This document shows positions 1 to 8,743 of a stretch of 64,000 nt of DNA, piece after piece (position 1 is the stretch's first letter; each line of letters opens with the position of its first letter). Origin of the DNA: Anaerococcus urinomassiliensis (GTDB lineage Bacteria; Bacillota; Clostridia; Tissierellales; Peptoniphilaceae). The DNA lies in contig NZ_LT635782.1 of assembly GCF_900128425.1 (NCBI RefSeq), forward strand, positions 1,309,691 to 1,373,690. Reading direction: 5' to 3'. The position numbers were made by a program, and so were the translations under genes. The notes beneath the pieces were generated by a model. That model made no database searches and was not told the DNA's origin. It saw nothing but the letters and a program-made list of their open reading frames with translations.

Positions 1-2
1 TA

Positions 3-824
3 GTTTTGTTTAATTATCACATCTTTGAACCGATTTTTGTAGGCAAAGATACCAAGCCTATAAGTGATAAAATCAGTATACCAAAAATTGACTATAATAA
101 ATACCAAGGCATGATCCACTTTACCCTTGTATTTATAATCCTACTAAGCTTTAGCATAGCTTATACCATATCCGATGCTTCAGATGATATGGTAAGCCTT
201 GAAAAATCAATCCTTCAAGAATCTATCAAGCAAGATATTGATAAAATCTACATGGATAGGAAGAAAGTTTCAGACATCATGGATAAGGACAATGATAAAA
301 TAAACAGTCTTGCAGAAAATCAAGCAATTACAGTTATTGGCGATAGCGTGCTTCTGGGCAATAGGGAAATGCTGCAAGAAAATATTCATGGCCTTTATGT
401 AACTGCCGAAGGAAGTAGGCTACTTGAAAGCACTCCAGAATTATTAATGCAAATGGAAAACGAGGGTAATCTAGGTTCTATAGTAGTCATTGCTATGGGA
501 ACAAATGCTGTAGAGGACCCGGAAAATAGCCTAGAAGAGATTGTTAAGACACTACCAGATGGTAAGAGATTAATATTTGTAACTTGCTACGATAATAGGT
601 ACGAACAACCTCACAGAGTATCAGTAGCTATGGAAAAGATCGCTCCAAAGTATAAGTTCGTAACTATAATGCCGTGGGAAAAGGAAGCTATGGCCCATCC
701 AGAATACTATGCTGGGACAGATGGCGTACATTTTTATGGAGTCATGGATGCCTATGATGCTTACCTTAAGATGTTAAAAGAATCAATAAGAGAATCTTTG
801 AAGAATCCAGCAAAAGGAGAATAA
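3..824 (+). CDS. OatA-like peptidoglycan O-acetyltransferase, C-terminal part (5' end outside window)
   Basis: The reading frame is open to the window edge, so the true start lies upstream. What remains begins with the end of a membrane acyltransferase-3 region, then one membrane segment (FTLVFIILLSFSIAYTI), a short coiled linker and an extracellular SGNH-hydrolase-like domain. The SGNH block I motif is VIGDSVLLG and the C-terminal Asp-His pair is in GTDGVHFYG. This order (AT3 plus SGNH) is that of OatA-type enzymes, which O-acetylate cell-wall muramic acid or other surface glycans and give lysozyme resistance. The next gene begins one base after the stop, so the two are probably co-transcribed. 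Family is fairly sure; exact acceptor is not. Confidence 0.75.
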   Translation, partial: VLFNYHIFEPIFVGKDTKPISDKISIPKIDYNKYQGMIHFTLVFIILLSFSIAYTISDASDDMVSLEKSILQESIKQDIDKIYMDRKKVSDIMDKDNDKINSLAENQAITVIGDSVLLGNREMLQENIHGLYVTAEGSRLLESTPELLMQMENEGNLGSIVVIAMGTNAVEDPENSLEEIVKTLPDGKRLIFVTCYDNRYEQPHRVSVAMEKIAPKYKFVTIMPWEKEAMAHPEYYAGTDGVHFYGVMDAYDAYLKMLKESIRESLKNPAKGE

Positions 825-825
825 A

Positions 826-1839
826 ATGTATTTTTTCGTAAATGATTATAATGATATTGCAAGAGATGAAATATTAGATGCCCTAGTAAAGGCAAAAGAT
901 GAGTACAACACAGGCTATGGTTTTGATAAACACTGTGAAAACGCTAGGGCTTTGATGAGAAAAGCCTTGGCAAATGAGGACCTTGACATCCACTTCATAC
1001 CAGGTGGAACAGGTGCAAATGTTGTGGGCCTTGCATGTGGTCTAAGGCAAGAAGAATCAATCCTTGCTGTAAGAACTGGCCATATAGAAGGTCACGAAGC
1101 AGGATCTATAGAGGCAACAGGTCTAAAAATAGAAGCTATTGAGTCAGAAGATGGTAAATTATCTAGAAAACTTTTAGAAAAAAAATATTCTCATTATGAC
1201 AATGAATATATGACCGTTCCAAGAAAAGTCTATATATCAAATACAACAGAGCTTGGAGAAGTTTATACAAAGAAAGAACTTAGCGAAATCTATGATTTTT
1301 GCAAGGAAAATGGCTTATATCTTTTCATAGACGGAGCAAGGCTTGCCCACGCACTAGTAAGTGAAAAATGTGATTATGACCTAAAAGACTTGGCGGACCT
1401 TTGCGATATATTTTATCTAGGTGGAACCTGAAATGGATTCTTATATGCAGAAGCCCTTGTAATTGTAAATGATGATTTGAAAAAGCATTTTATAAACCTA
1501 CAAAAGCAAAAAGCTCAGCTTATGGCTAAAAGCTTTATCCCAGGGATAATGTTTGAGGCTGTATTTGGTAAAGAAGACGGCTACCTAGAAGGAGCGAGAA
1601 TTGCTTACCAGATGGCAAAGGACCTTGCCACTGGCATAGTAGAAAAGGGCTACGACCTTGCCTATCCATTCGAATCAAACCAAGTATTTGTAAAGCTTAG
1701 CCAAGATGAACTTAAGAATTGGCAAAACATCGCCCAATTTGAAATCATGGGCGAAATTGATGGCAAAACTATAGCAAGGCTTGTCACAACTTATAGGACA
1801 AGTAAATCTGATATAGAAGGATTTTTATCTCACATATAA
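826..1839 (+). pseudogene. low-specificity L-threonine aldolase / beta-eliminating lyase with in-frame UGA at the PLP-lysine
   Basis: A fold-type I PLP enzyme of the threonine aldolase family, which cleaves threonine or allo-threonine to glycine and acetaldehyde. The N-terminal 201 codons (826-1428) carry the GGTGANVVGLAC cofactor region and the FIDGARLAHAL aspartate block. The family motif GGTK-NG is interrupted: the sequence reads GGT, then TGA (1429-1431), then NGFLYAEALVI. The lysine replaced is the one expected to bind PLP. The same frame then runs intact through 1432-1839, ending with family-like IARLVTTYRTS. There is no frameshift and no other stop. Either this is a very young pseudogene or the UGA is recoded. 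Start ATG follows the AAAGGAG of the upstream gene's end. Confidence 0.8.
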
Positions 1840-1842
1840 AAA

Positions 1843-1871
1843 TATCCCGGAAATTCTCCGGGATAGTTTTT
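1843..1871. terminator. bidirectional rho-independent terminator
   Basis: TATCCCGG and CCGGGATA pair around a 7-base loop, with an A-run before and a T-run after. It lies between convergent genes and can serve both. Confidence 0.85.
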
Positions 1872-1873
1872 TA

Positions 1874-2329
1874 CTATTTGTTGTAGAAAGAATTCTTTAC
1901 ATCAATAGATTCTACAGCTTTTCTGCTTTCATTTTTTGTATCATCTACTACTTCTTCTACACCTTTAGCTATTTCTTCGCCTTTTTCCTTTACATCTGAA
2001 ACAACTTTTTTGCCCTTAGTTTTTATATCTATAGCGATTTCTGGTGCAATTTCCTTTCTATTGTCAAAGGCATTTGATATTGCATCTCTATTTTTGTATA
2101 AGAGATAGGCTGTACCTGCAGCAGCTCCTGCTATAAGTAAAGTCTTTCTTCTTTCCGCTCTTTCCATCTCTTCATCAACAAAAAAGTCAAATTCTGGCAC
2201 GTGATCCATTGGATCAAAAGTTTTTATCTTGTAAGCAGTACTTGCAAGGCCTATCATATCACCAATGTCTAACAGTCCTAATTTGTTGTTAAGTTTTATT
2301 AAATCTGCAGCTAGTTTTAATTTTCCCAT
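1874..2329 (-). CDS. YtxH-like small envelope or stress protein
   Basis: A 151-residue protein. The first half holds short amphipathic helices and an acidic stretch (FFVDEEMERAERRK). A single hydrophobic segment (TLLIAGAAAGTAYLLY, about residues 64-79) follows, then a charged Lys/Glu/Val-rich helical tail (KTKGKKVVSDVKEKGEE). One membrane segment plus a low-complexity helical tail is typical of YtxH-type proteins, though no diagnostic motif proves membership. AGGAG lies 7 bases before the ATG. It is last in a three-gene minus-strand group and ends at the shared terminator. Confidence 0.5.
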   Translation of the reverse strand: MGKLKLAADLIKLNNKLGLLDIGDMIGLASTAYKIKTFDPMDHVPEFDFFVDEEMERAERRKTLLIAGAAAGTAYLLYKNRDAISNAFDNRKEIAPEIAIDIKTKGKKVVSDVKEKGEEIAKGVEEVVDDTKNESRKAVESIDVKNSFYNK

Positions 2330-2369
2330 ATAATTCTCCTTATCTTGTTTTTCTTATTTATACCCAGTT

Positions 2370-2591
2370 TTAATAATTATCTTCAATTTGGCATTCAATG
2401 AACTCATCATCTTTGTACTCATCTTCGTAACTATAAGTAAAACTAGAGTTTATTTTCTTTGCTTTTGGTGTTTGTCTAGTTTCGATCAAGGTATCCCCAT
2501 AAAATATTTGCTCATCACTTCTTCTTGTTGGATACATAGTACAAGAAGATAGGCAAATTGTAAGAAGAGCAAGCGTTAATAATTTTTTCAT
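2370..2591 (-). CDS. small lipoprotein, unknown function
   Basis: 73 residues with an N-terminal KK, a hydrophobic stretch and lipobox LSSC at about residues 14-17, so probably diacylglyceryl-modified and attached to the outer face of the membrane. The mature part is short, polar and acidic (YSYEDEYKDDEF). I recognise no domain. The ribosome site is weak (GGGTTTTAT before ATG), and it starts 13 bases after the upstream stop, consistent with operon expression. Confidence 0.55.
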   Translation of the reverse strand: MKKLLTLALLTICLSSCTMYPTRRSDEQIFYGDTLIETRQTPKAKKINSSFTYSYEDEYKDDEFIECQIEDNY

Positions 2592-2604
2592 ATAAAACCC
2601 ATTT

Positions 2605-3066
2605 CTAAGCGTGAATATTTTCCATTAGGCTAATATATAAACTTACATTTCCAATTTCTCTTTTCTTGCCATCATATTGAAAAAACTCCAAGTCAGGATC
2701 GAGGGAATGGAAATACTTTTTGTTTGGAAAGAATTCCTCGTAAGTGTATCTATAGCCTTCTTCTAGCCCATCTTCACCATTAATAGCCACTTCTAAATAC
2801 AAAGATTCTTCTATCTCATATATTTCAAGGGCCCATTCTTTGATAAAATCTGTGTCAGAAATCTCAAAACCCAGGAAGTAATCAAAAGTCCCATCAAGGG
2901 CATTATAGCGTCTTAGACCACAAAAAGAACCCAAGTCTTTTAAGTCTAGATCCTTAAACTCTTCTAGAAACTTTCTTCTAACTTCTTTTGCATCACTTGC
3001 ATTTTCTAATTTATAAGCTCTGCCAGCCAATCTAATTCCTGGCTGATTATCTATATTAATTTGCAT
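2605..3066 (-). CDS. GyrI-like / AraC effector-binding-domain protein
   Basis: 153 residues with the pattern of stand-alone GyrI-like small-molecule-binding domains: an N-terminal strand with IRLAGRAY, a central FDYFLGFEISD strand and a C-terminal TYEEFFPNKKYF region. These domains bind hydrophobic or cationic ligands as MerR/AraC effector modules, or sequester toxins when free-standing. No DNA-binding domain is attached. AGGAG is 6 bases before ATG. It heads the group with the small lipoprotein and the YtxH-like gene. Confidence 0.5.
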   Translation of the reverse strand: MQINIDNQPGIRLAGRAYKLENASDAKEVRRKFLEEFKDLDLKDLGSFCGLRRYNALDGTFDYFLGFEISDTDFIKEWALEIYEIEESLYLEVAINGEDGLEEGYRYTYEEFFPNKKYFHSLDPDLEFFQYDGKKREIGNVSLYISLMENIHA

Positions 3067-3190
3067 AATACTCCTAATTTCCTTTTTAATCTTATACCCC
3101 TAAATAGTTAAAAGTTTTCTTTATATTTGAAATTTACCTAATATTGTACTATAGTAGTGAGGTAACATAATGATTTTAATGGAGGAGTTA

Positions 3191-4390
3191 ATGAAAAAGA
3201 AATATTCTATAGCAACAATTATGCTAGCAACAGCTTTAACTTTTGCTGGATGTGCAAACAATAATGAGGAAAAACCAGCAAACGAAGTTAAGGAAGAACA
3301 AGCTACTGAAGAAACAACTGAAGCAGAATCTCCAGCAGTAGAAGAAGAAGCTACTAAAGAGGAAGCTACTGAAGAGGAAAATACTGAAGAAGAAGCAGCT
3401 GACGAAAATTCTGAAGAAGCTAGTGAAGAAGATACAAAAGAAACTAGCGAAGAAACACCAGCTGAAATGGGTAACCTAGTACTTCACAGAGCATATCCAA
3501 AAGATGTAGATAGATCTTTCACAAACGTTGTAGTAGCAACAAGTGGAGATAAAATCGTTGATGCAATCATAGATGAATACCAATACTATGAAGCTGATTC
3601 TGACTACAAGGGAGTACCAAACTCTGACGGAGCATTTGGAGAAGGTACAGCAGAAGGCAAAATCCTTGGATCAAAAATCGACAATAACGAAGCTTACTCA
3701 GCTGACATGAAAGAAGCTGGTGGTGAAGTTACATTACTAGATAACTACAATGCTGTTACAGACTTTGTAAAGGGAAAAACAATTGCTGAACTAGAAGATT
3801 TCTTAAACGAAAATGATGATGAACAAATTCTAGATGCTATAACAGGTGCAACATTCAAATCAACACCAAACCTATTAAAAATGATTGTTGAAACTGCAAA
3901 GGATAACACATTTGTAGCATCAGGAGATGCTGAAAATCCTGATGATGTAGAAATCAGATACGCTTTAGGTGCTCCACACGGTGACAAGAGCTTTGGTAAT
4001 GCTGTTGTAGCTGTTGAAGGAGATAAAATCATTGCTGCAAGCATTGACGAATACCAATACCTTGAAGGTGGTGCAGGCGTTCCAGGATCTGAAGGTGGAT
4101 TTAGCGAAGGATACAATGATAGCAATGTTGTTCTAGGTTCAAAACTAGAAAACAACGATATGTATTCTGACCTAATGACAGAACACGCTCAATCAACAGT
4201 AGCATTAAAAGATAACTATGCTGCAATTGAAAACTTTGTTGCTGGTAAAACAGTTGAAGAAGTTAAATCAGTAATCGAATCTACTACACCAGGTAAAGCA
4301 ATTGATGAAGTAACAGGTGCAACACTTGTTGACACAGCTGGATACCTACAATTAATAATCGACGCTGTAGAAAATAACATTAGAAATTAA
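3191..4390 (+). CDS. PplA-like lipoprotein with two predicted covalently flavinylated FMN-binding domains
   Basis: The start is the ATG preceded by GGAGGAG; an upstream in-frame ATG at 3170 would bury this site. A signal peptide ends in lipobox FAGC, followed by a roughly 70-residue Glu/Ala/Thr-rich linker suited to spanning the wall. Two homologous domains follow, each with an IDEYQY strand and a GVPxSxGxFxEG turn, and each ending in a flavinylation motif: DAITGAT (modified Thr about 221) and DEVTGAT (Thr about 378). ApbE-type flavin transferases attach FMN to the last Thr of such motifs. Two flavinylated domains on a lipoprotein is the architecture of Listeria PplA, an extracellular electron-transfer carrier. 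No ApbE gene is in the window. Redox role is inference. Confidence 0.75.
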   Translation: MKKKYSIATIMLATALTFAGCANNNEEKPANEVKEEQATEETTEAESPAVEEEATKEEATEEENTEEEAADENSEEASEEDTKETSEETPAEMGNLVLHRAYPKDVDRSFTNVVVATSGDKIVDAIIDEYQYYEADSDYKGVPNSDGAFGEGTAEGKILGSKIDNNEAYSADMKEAGGEVTLLDNYNAVTDFVKGKTIAELEDFLNENDDEQILDAITGATFKSTPNLLKMIVETAKDNTFVASGDAENPDDVEIRYALGAPHGDKSFGNAVVAVEGDKIIAASIDEYQYLEGGAGVPGSEGGFSEGYNDSNVVLGSKLENNDMYSDLMTEHAQSTVALKDNYAAIENFVAGKTVEEVKSVIESTTPGKAIDEVTGATLVDTAGYLQLIIDAVENNIRN

Positions 4391-4402
4391 TTTTAGAATT
4401 TT

Positions 4403-4436
4403 AAAAAAGCTCTTGGCTTATCCAAAGAGCTTTTTT
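4403..4436. terminator. bidirectional terminator
   Basis: AAAAAAGCTCTT and AAGAGCTTTTTT pair around about 10 bases. It separates the flavoprotein gene from the convergent membrane-protein gene. Confidence 0.9.
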
Positions 4437-4454
4437 AAAATTCTATTTTTTTTG

Positions 4455-4781
4455 TTACTCAATTAATGTAAATCTTAAAAGCAAGATTAGCATTACAATC
4501 ATAAGGACAATGCCAATTATAGTAAATGCATCTATGTTTTTTCTTAAAGCGAGTATCACAAGGGATATAGATAAAAAGAACATAAATAAATAAAGTTGCA
4601 AGTATAAGTAGGTGTTATTGGTATAAATCATATAAGCCATGATCCCTAGGCCTAGTAGACTTGCAAGTATAGCAATAATTTTGCTATGATTTTTTCTATC
4701 TATTATATAATTTAATAAACTAATGACCCCTATTGTTAAAATAAGAGGCCATATAGTATTTTTTATTAGTAGTATCTCCAT
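4455..4781 (-). CDS. small integral membrane protein, unknown
   Basis: 108 residues with about four hydrophobic segments, for example IWPLILTIGVISLLNYII and TIIGIVLMIVMLILLL, and a short basic loop (DRKNHSK). I do not recognise the family. It lies 27 bases after the SH3 lipoprotein gene on the same strand and ahead of a strong terminator, so it may be the last gene of the polysaccharide operon. Confidence 0.5.
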   Translation of the reverse strand: MEILLIKNTIWPLILTIGVISLLNYIIDRKNHSKIIAILASLLGLGIMAYMIYTNNTYLYLQLYLFMFFLSISLVILALRKNIDAFTIIGIVLMIVMLILLLRFTLIE

Positions 4782-4808
4782 CTATCCCTCATTTTTTACT
4801 AAAGTGGA

Positions 4809-5255
4809 CTATTTTTCTTTAATCAAATCGCTTCTGATATATCCTGTTTGACCAGCTATACTTACCCTTGTCCAATTGTCAGAATCGCCAAGTTTTATAA
4901 TATCTTGACCTGGTTCAGCTTTGGTTATAATAGCTGAGTTTTCACTTGGTGCAAGTCTAACATTTACAACATCTTCGACAGTATAGATTACACCATCAGA
5001 GCTTTCATCAGAATTTTCGTCAGTCTTGTCATCTGTATTTTCGCTAGCTTGGTCACCTTCTGTATTATTAGCGTTTTCATCTGTGTTTTCGCCAGTATTT
5101 TCGCCTTCAGTATTATTTTCTTTAAGATCACTATCAGAAACTTCACTGACATTGCTATCTTCTGGGTGACGGACAGAAACATATTTGTCCTCTGCGCAAG
5201 CTGTAGTCATAAGTATCAAGAGAAAAACAGCAAGACTTTTTAATCTTTTATTCAT
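4809..5255 (-). CDS. SH3b-domain lipoprotein with acidic linker
   Basis: I place the start at 5255, the second of two adjacent ATGs, 5 bases after GGAGG and overlapping the upstream gene by 8 bases. The signal peptide ends in lipobox TTAC. An Asn/Glu/Thr/Asp-rich linker of about 65 residues follows, then one bacterial SH3 domain (VVNVRLAPSENS ... GYIRSDL). SH3b domains usually bind peptidoglycan. The coupling to the CpsD-like gene suggests a role in surface-polysaccharide assembly or attachment; that is inference. Confidence 0.7.
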   Translation of the reverse strand: MNKRLKSLAVFLLILMTTACAEDKYVSVRHPEDSNVSEVSDSDLKENNTEGENTGENTDENANNTEGDQASENTDDKTDENSDESSDGVIYTVEDVVNVRLAPSENSAIITKAEPGQDIIKLGDSDNWTRVSIAGQTGYIRSDLIKEK

Positions 5256-5913
5256 CATATCCTCCAAACAAATCATCAAGTTCATCTTCACTATAATCAT
5301 AGTCAGTAATGGCAAGGCCAAGTATGTTGGCATCTGCTTTTTCTAGTTGGCCCAATGAATTTTGGGTTTGCTCACTAGATTTTAGATCGTCTTTAGTAAA
5401 TACTAGGCAAGCATCAGTACTTGCAGCAAACATATTTGCCTCAGCAACATCTGTATTTTCTGTTAGATCAACTAGAACATAATCATATTCATTGCTGATG
5501 TCACTAAAGAAGTTTCTAACAACCTTAGGTTCCAAAAACTTATCAGCATAATCTGCTACTGACCCTGTTTTAAGATAAGATAAAGATTTGTAGGCCCTAT
5601 CTCTTATTTTAACTTGGTCTACATCATAGCCACCGAGGATTACATCTATAAATCCACGTTCAGAATCTTCTTCTATAAAGTCATCCAAGTTTGAATATCT
5701 AAGATCGGCATCTATCATAAGGACACTAATACCGTCTTCAGCAAGGTGTCTTGCTATGTTTAAGATATTTTCAGTTTTTTTCGTGCCAATGCTTGTAGCT
5801 GTAAAAGCTATGGAAACATTTTGGCGTCCCATTTTCTGGATTATTTTATCTTCAAGATTATAAAATGATTGAAGAAGGATTTCCCTTTTTTCATCAGTTT
5901 GCTTCTTAAACAT
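5248..5913 (-). CDS. CpsD-like BY-kinase / ParA-type ATPase with altered Walker A
   Basis: 221 residues. Walker A' is clear (VLMIDADLR, about residues 64-72) and a Walker B-like DYVLVDL follows, as in the tyrosine autokinases that partner Wzz-like proteins. The P-loop reads SIGTKKT where family members have PGEGKST, so the Gly before the catalytic Lys is a Lys. The C-terminus carries a small tyrosine cluster (DYDY ... GGYDE). The gene overlaps the Wzz-like gene by 8 bases, which fits a CpsC/CpsD pair controlling capsule or exopolysaccharide length. Kinase activity is uncertain given the P-loop. Confidence 0.7.
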   Translation of the reverse strand: MFKKQTDEKREILLQSFYNLEDKIIQKMGRQNVSIAFTATSIGTKKTENILNIARHLAEDGISVLMIDADLRYSNLDDFIEEDSERGFIDVILGGYDVDQVKIRDRAYKSLSYLKTGSVADYADKFLEPKVVRNFFSDISNEYDYVLVDLTENTDVAEANMFAASTDACLVFTKDDLKSSEQTQNSLGQLEKADANILGLAITDYDYSEDELDDLFGGYDE

Positions 5914-6697
5914 CTAATTCTCCTTTTTCATAGCTAGGTAATTTACCAAGGATTTCGTATTTATTAGTGTTACTTACCTTGTTATTTATCTCTTTGCTAT
6001 CTATAACTCTAGTTGTGCCAGATTCTTTATCAGCATCATTTAAATCTGAGACTACTGTGGTCTTTTCTTTTGGCTCAGATTCAACTTTCTTGACTTCTCG
6101 CACTTCTTTTACTTCGTCTTTTTTTGCATTTGTGAGATATGCTTTGGCGATTTTCTTGTTATGGGAGTTGATTGAAATCATTGTAATTAATGCCCAAAGT
6201 ATTGCTCCGGCCCCTGCTGCAAAACCAGCATATTTGATAGTATTGTCTGTCACAGAAGCCAAGCCATATGAATATTCCATAACCTCTGCACCAGAATCAT
6301 AAATATTATTTATTACCCTTACAGAATAGTCAGCGTATTGGTCAGCCAAGTCTTCTGCGCGTAGCTTGTTTGTGTCTTGTACTGTGATGTCTATGATAGA
6401 TGAATTTGCAGTTGGCTTTATATCAAGCTTGCTATCTAACTTGCCTACATTCCAGTCAATTGCAAGGGTTTCTAAGGTTTTTTGTTTGATTTTTGAGCTA
6501 TTGATTGTTGCTGCATAAGTTTGTGCAGTGTTCTTAGCATCATCTACATTCTCAACATTTGATGTAACAATTTTTGCTTGGGCTGTGTATTCCTTGTATC
6601 CCGTGTAGTTTAGTCCAAAATATGTTAGCATTCCTATGATAATTCCTGCTATTATTGCAGGTGGGATTGCTGAAAAAAGTGATCTTTTATTCTCCAT
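5906..6697 (-). CDS. Wzz/CpsC-type chain-length determinant
   Basis: The start at 6697 follows GGAGGAG with 3 bases between; a longer frame exists but would place this site inside the gene. Two membrane segments (PPAIIAGIIIGMLTYFGL and YAGFAAGAGAILWALITM) flank an extracellular loop with SSIIDITVQD, the layout of Wzz proteins. A basic-acidic cytoplasmic tail follows. It would activate the CpsD-like ATPase encoded next. It overlaps the upstream glycosyltransferase gene by 11 bases. Confidence 0.7.
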   Translation of the reverse strand: MENKRSLFSAIPPAIIAGIIIGMLTYFGLNYTGYKEYTAQAKIVTSNVENVDDAKNTAQTYAATINSSKIKQKTLETLAIDWNVGKLDSKLDIKPTANSSIIDITVQDTNKLRAEDLADQYADYSVRVINNIYDSGAEVMEYSYGLASVTDNTIKYAGFAAGAGAILWALITMISINSHNKKIAKAYLTNAKKDEVKEVREVKKVESEPKEKTTVVSDLNDADKESGTTRVIDSKEINNKVSNTNKYEILGKLPSYEKGELDV

Positions 6698-7478
6698 TTT
6701 CTCCTCCAAATTCTCTTGCTCCACTAAGCATAAGCTTGCGAGCTTTTTTTATATCGATAACTTCTGACATTTCTTTATGTCTTCTCAAAAATTGTTCTAT
6801 ATATAGCCTATAAGTCCTTGGAAACAAAGCCTTAGAAAGCTTGCCCTTATCAATAAAAAACTTTTCGTCATAACCTGTAAACCAAGTAGAATCGTCATTA
6901 TAGACCTTGGCGATAAGCCTTATACTTGTCCTAATTTTAAGTCCTGCTTTGAAAGCATCTCTTAAAAACAAGCTATCTTCACCAGAACCATTATCAGTTC
7001 CTGCACCAAAATAAGTTGAAACTGATAAGTTATTTTTTACTATAGAGTCTTTCTTAAAAACAAAATGCACAGATCCATATCTTAAAGAATTGTAAAGCTT
7101 AAGATCTTTTTCTTCCTTAACCTTTACAATCTCCTCACCATTTAAATATATTATAGTTTTAAATATGAAAAAATCTACATTAGGATGCCTGTCAAACTCT
7201 TCTCTTATAGCCTTACTATAGCCAGTTTCAAAAACTTCATCATCATCTGCAAAAACTAGGATATCTGCCCTAGAATTTAGTATAGCAAGATTTCTGCTTA
7301 CTCCAAGTCCCCTAGTATCAGTTGAAATCATCCTGACCTTAAAGTCACCAGCATCTATTTCTTCATAAGCATTTTTATCAGTTTGGTTTATGATTAGAGC
7401 ATCTGTTTCTAGGTTGAATCGCTTGTAGCAATCTATGGACTCTTCATTCATAGTTGAAATTAAAACTTCTATACTCAT
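6687..7478 (-). CDS. family 2 glycosyltransferase
   Basis: The start is ATG at 7478, one base after the upstream stop. N-terminal VLISTMNEE is the usual GT2 opening, and VFADDDEVF is the metal- and nucleotide-sugar-binding DxD region. GSGEDSLFLRDAFKAG resembles the acceptor-side ED motif. No membrane segment is seen, so it should act at the inner face of the membrane, adding a sugar to a lipid-linked glycan. Sugar specificity cannot be read from the sequence. Confidence 0.75.
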   Translation of the reverse strand: MSIEVLISTMNEESIDCYKRFNLETDALIINQTDKNAYEEIDAGDFKVRMISTDTRGLGVSRNLAILNSRADILVFADDDEVFETGYSKAIREEFDRHPNVDFFIFKTIIYLNGEEIVKVKEEKDLKLYNSLRYGSVHFVFKKDSIVKNNLSVSTYFGAGTDNGSGEDSLFLRDAFKAGLKIRTSIRLIAKVYNDDSTWFTGYDEKFFIDKGKLSKALFPRTYRLYIEQFLRRHKEMSEVIDIKKARKLMLSGAREFGGENGE

Positions 7479-7479
7479 C

Positions 7480-8628
7480 CTAGGACCTCGTTGTCTCTGC
7501 CTTTTCCCATGTTGCCTTGCTCTTACCGGTAGCCTCGTTATAGCCACCCTTAAGCTGAGCTGCCATCATCATGGTGTAATAATATGGGAAGTAGAAGACT
7601 TTGCTCTTACTTTCAGTAAATTTTCCTATCGTTGCAAGGGTGAAAAACCCAACCTGGATTAGGAAAAATACCCTATAAAAGTCTCCCTCATTTAACAAGG
7701 CCAAGTTAGCAATAAATAAAACTATGTGGTTAAAGGCCTGCAAAAATCTCAAAGTCTTGTGATTAAAGTGGAAGAAAGAAAACCAACCGTACTCAAAAAT
7801 ATTTAAACGTCTGAGATTGGTGAAAAGATTGGTCAAAATCCTTCTTTGCATCCTAACTTTTCTCTTGAATTCATCCTTACTGGTCTGCCCCGCCTTCTCC
7901 AGTGCTATTGCTTTAGGATTGTAGAGGGCTCTCTTGTGGTTTATACCAGCATAAAGAGGCATCTCATAGTCATGGGAGCTTACCAGGTTATAGCGTCGGT
8001 AATCGCTCTTCCTACAGGCATAGATCGCACCATTACCAGCAGCAATAGTTGCAATTTCTGATTCGATTTTTCTCACCCTAAGTTCCATATCCCAGTAGGA
8101 ATTTTCCGCAACAGCCGAAGCTATATCATCATCCTTGGCATATATTAGTGATCCACAGACATATATAATATCTTCATCAGTAAAATAACTTACAAGCTCA
8201 TCTATGGCATCAGCCTTAAACATGGAATTTGCATCAGAAAAGACTATTATCTCTCCCTTAGCCACATCAACAGCTTCATCTTGGGCGTTAGTTTTCCCTA
8301 AGTGATTTTTGACAGTATTGACCTTAATATCATATAGAGGATGATTATTTATAAAGTCTTGGCAAATCTCAACTGTCCTATCGCTTGATGCATCATTGGC
8401 CACTATAACTTCATAGTGGGGATAGGTAGATTTTGTAATATTTTCTAGTTTTCTTTCTATTACCTTTTCTTCGTTGTAGGCTGATATTATTATAGATACA
8501 AAGGGCTTGTAGGATAAGTCCTTGTCGTTTTTCATTTTCATAATCTTATCTAAGATAATCAATGTGATAGGATAGCCAGCCATAGCATAAAATATGGCAA
8601 ATCCTACTATGTAAAATACAATTTTCAT
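7480..8628 (-). CDS. membrane family 2 glycosyltransferase
   Basis: 382 residues: one N-terminal membrane segment, a GT2 domain (VSIIISAYNEE, VANDASSDRT, FSDANSMF, and MQRRIL in place of the processive Q-x-x-RW motif), then two or three C-terminal membrane segments. This layout is that of processive or polyisoprenyl-linked synthases such as poly-GlcNAc synthase. It is the first gene of the polysaccharide operon, whose order is this GT2, a second GT2, Wzz-like, CpsD-like and SH3 lipoprotein. Confidence 0.75.
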   Translation of the reverse strand: MKIVFYIVGFAIFYAMAGYPITLIILDKIMKMKNDKDLSYKPFVSIIISAYNEEKVIERKLENITKSTYPHYEVIVANDASSDRTVEICQDFINNHPLYDIKVNTVKNHLGKTNAQDEAVDVAKGEIIVFSDANSMFKADAIDELVSYFTDEDIIYVCGSLIYAKDDDIASAVAENSYWDMELRVRKIESEIATIAAGNGAIYACRKSDYRRYNLVSSHDYEMPLYAGINHKRALYNPKAIALEKAGQTSKDEFKRKVRMQRRILTNLFTNLRRLNIFEYGWFSFFHFNHKTLRFLQAFNHIVLFIANLALLNEGDFYRVFFLIQVGFFTLATIGKFTESKSKVFYFPYYYTMMMAAQLKGGYNEATGKSKATWEKAETTRS

Positions 8629-8743
8629 AATTTCCTCAATTCATAGTTAATTATATAATATATTGCATCTGATTTTCAATTATTATTACATAATATACAT
8701 TAAGAAATTATTAAATTTAAAAAAAATCGTCCCAAAATAATTG

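Noticed and set aside
1429..1480. Selenocysteine insertion at the threonine aldolase UGA
   Set aside because: The hairpin after the UGA is short and the loop is too close; selenocysteine could not replace a Schiff-base lysine. Kept only as an option.
3745..4155. Antisense frame across the flavoprotein gene
   Set aside because: Mirror of the coding strand, no start site, no domain.
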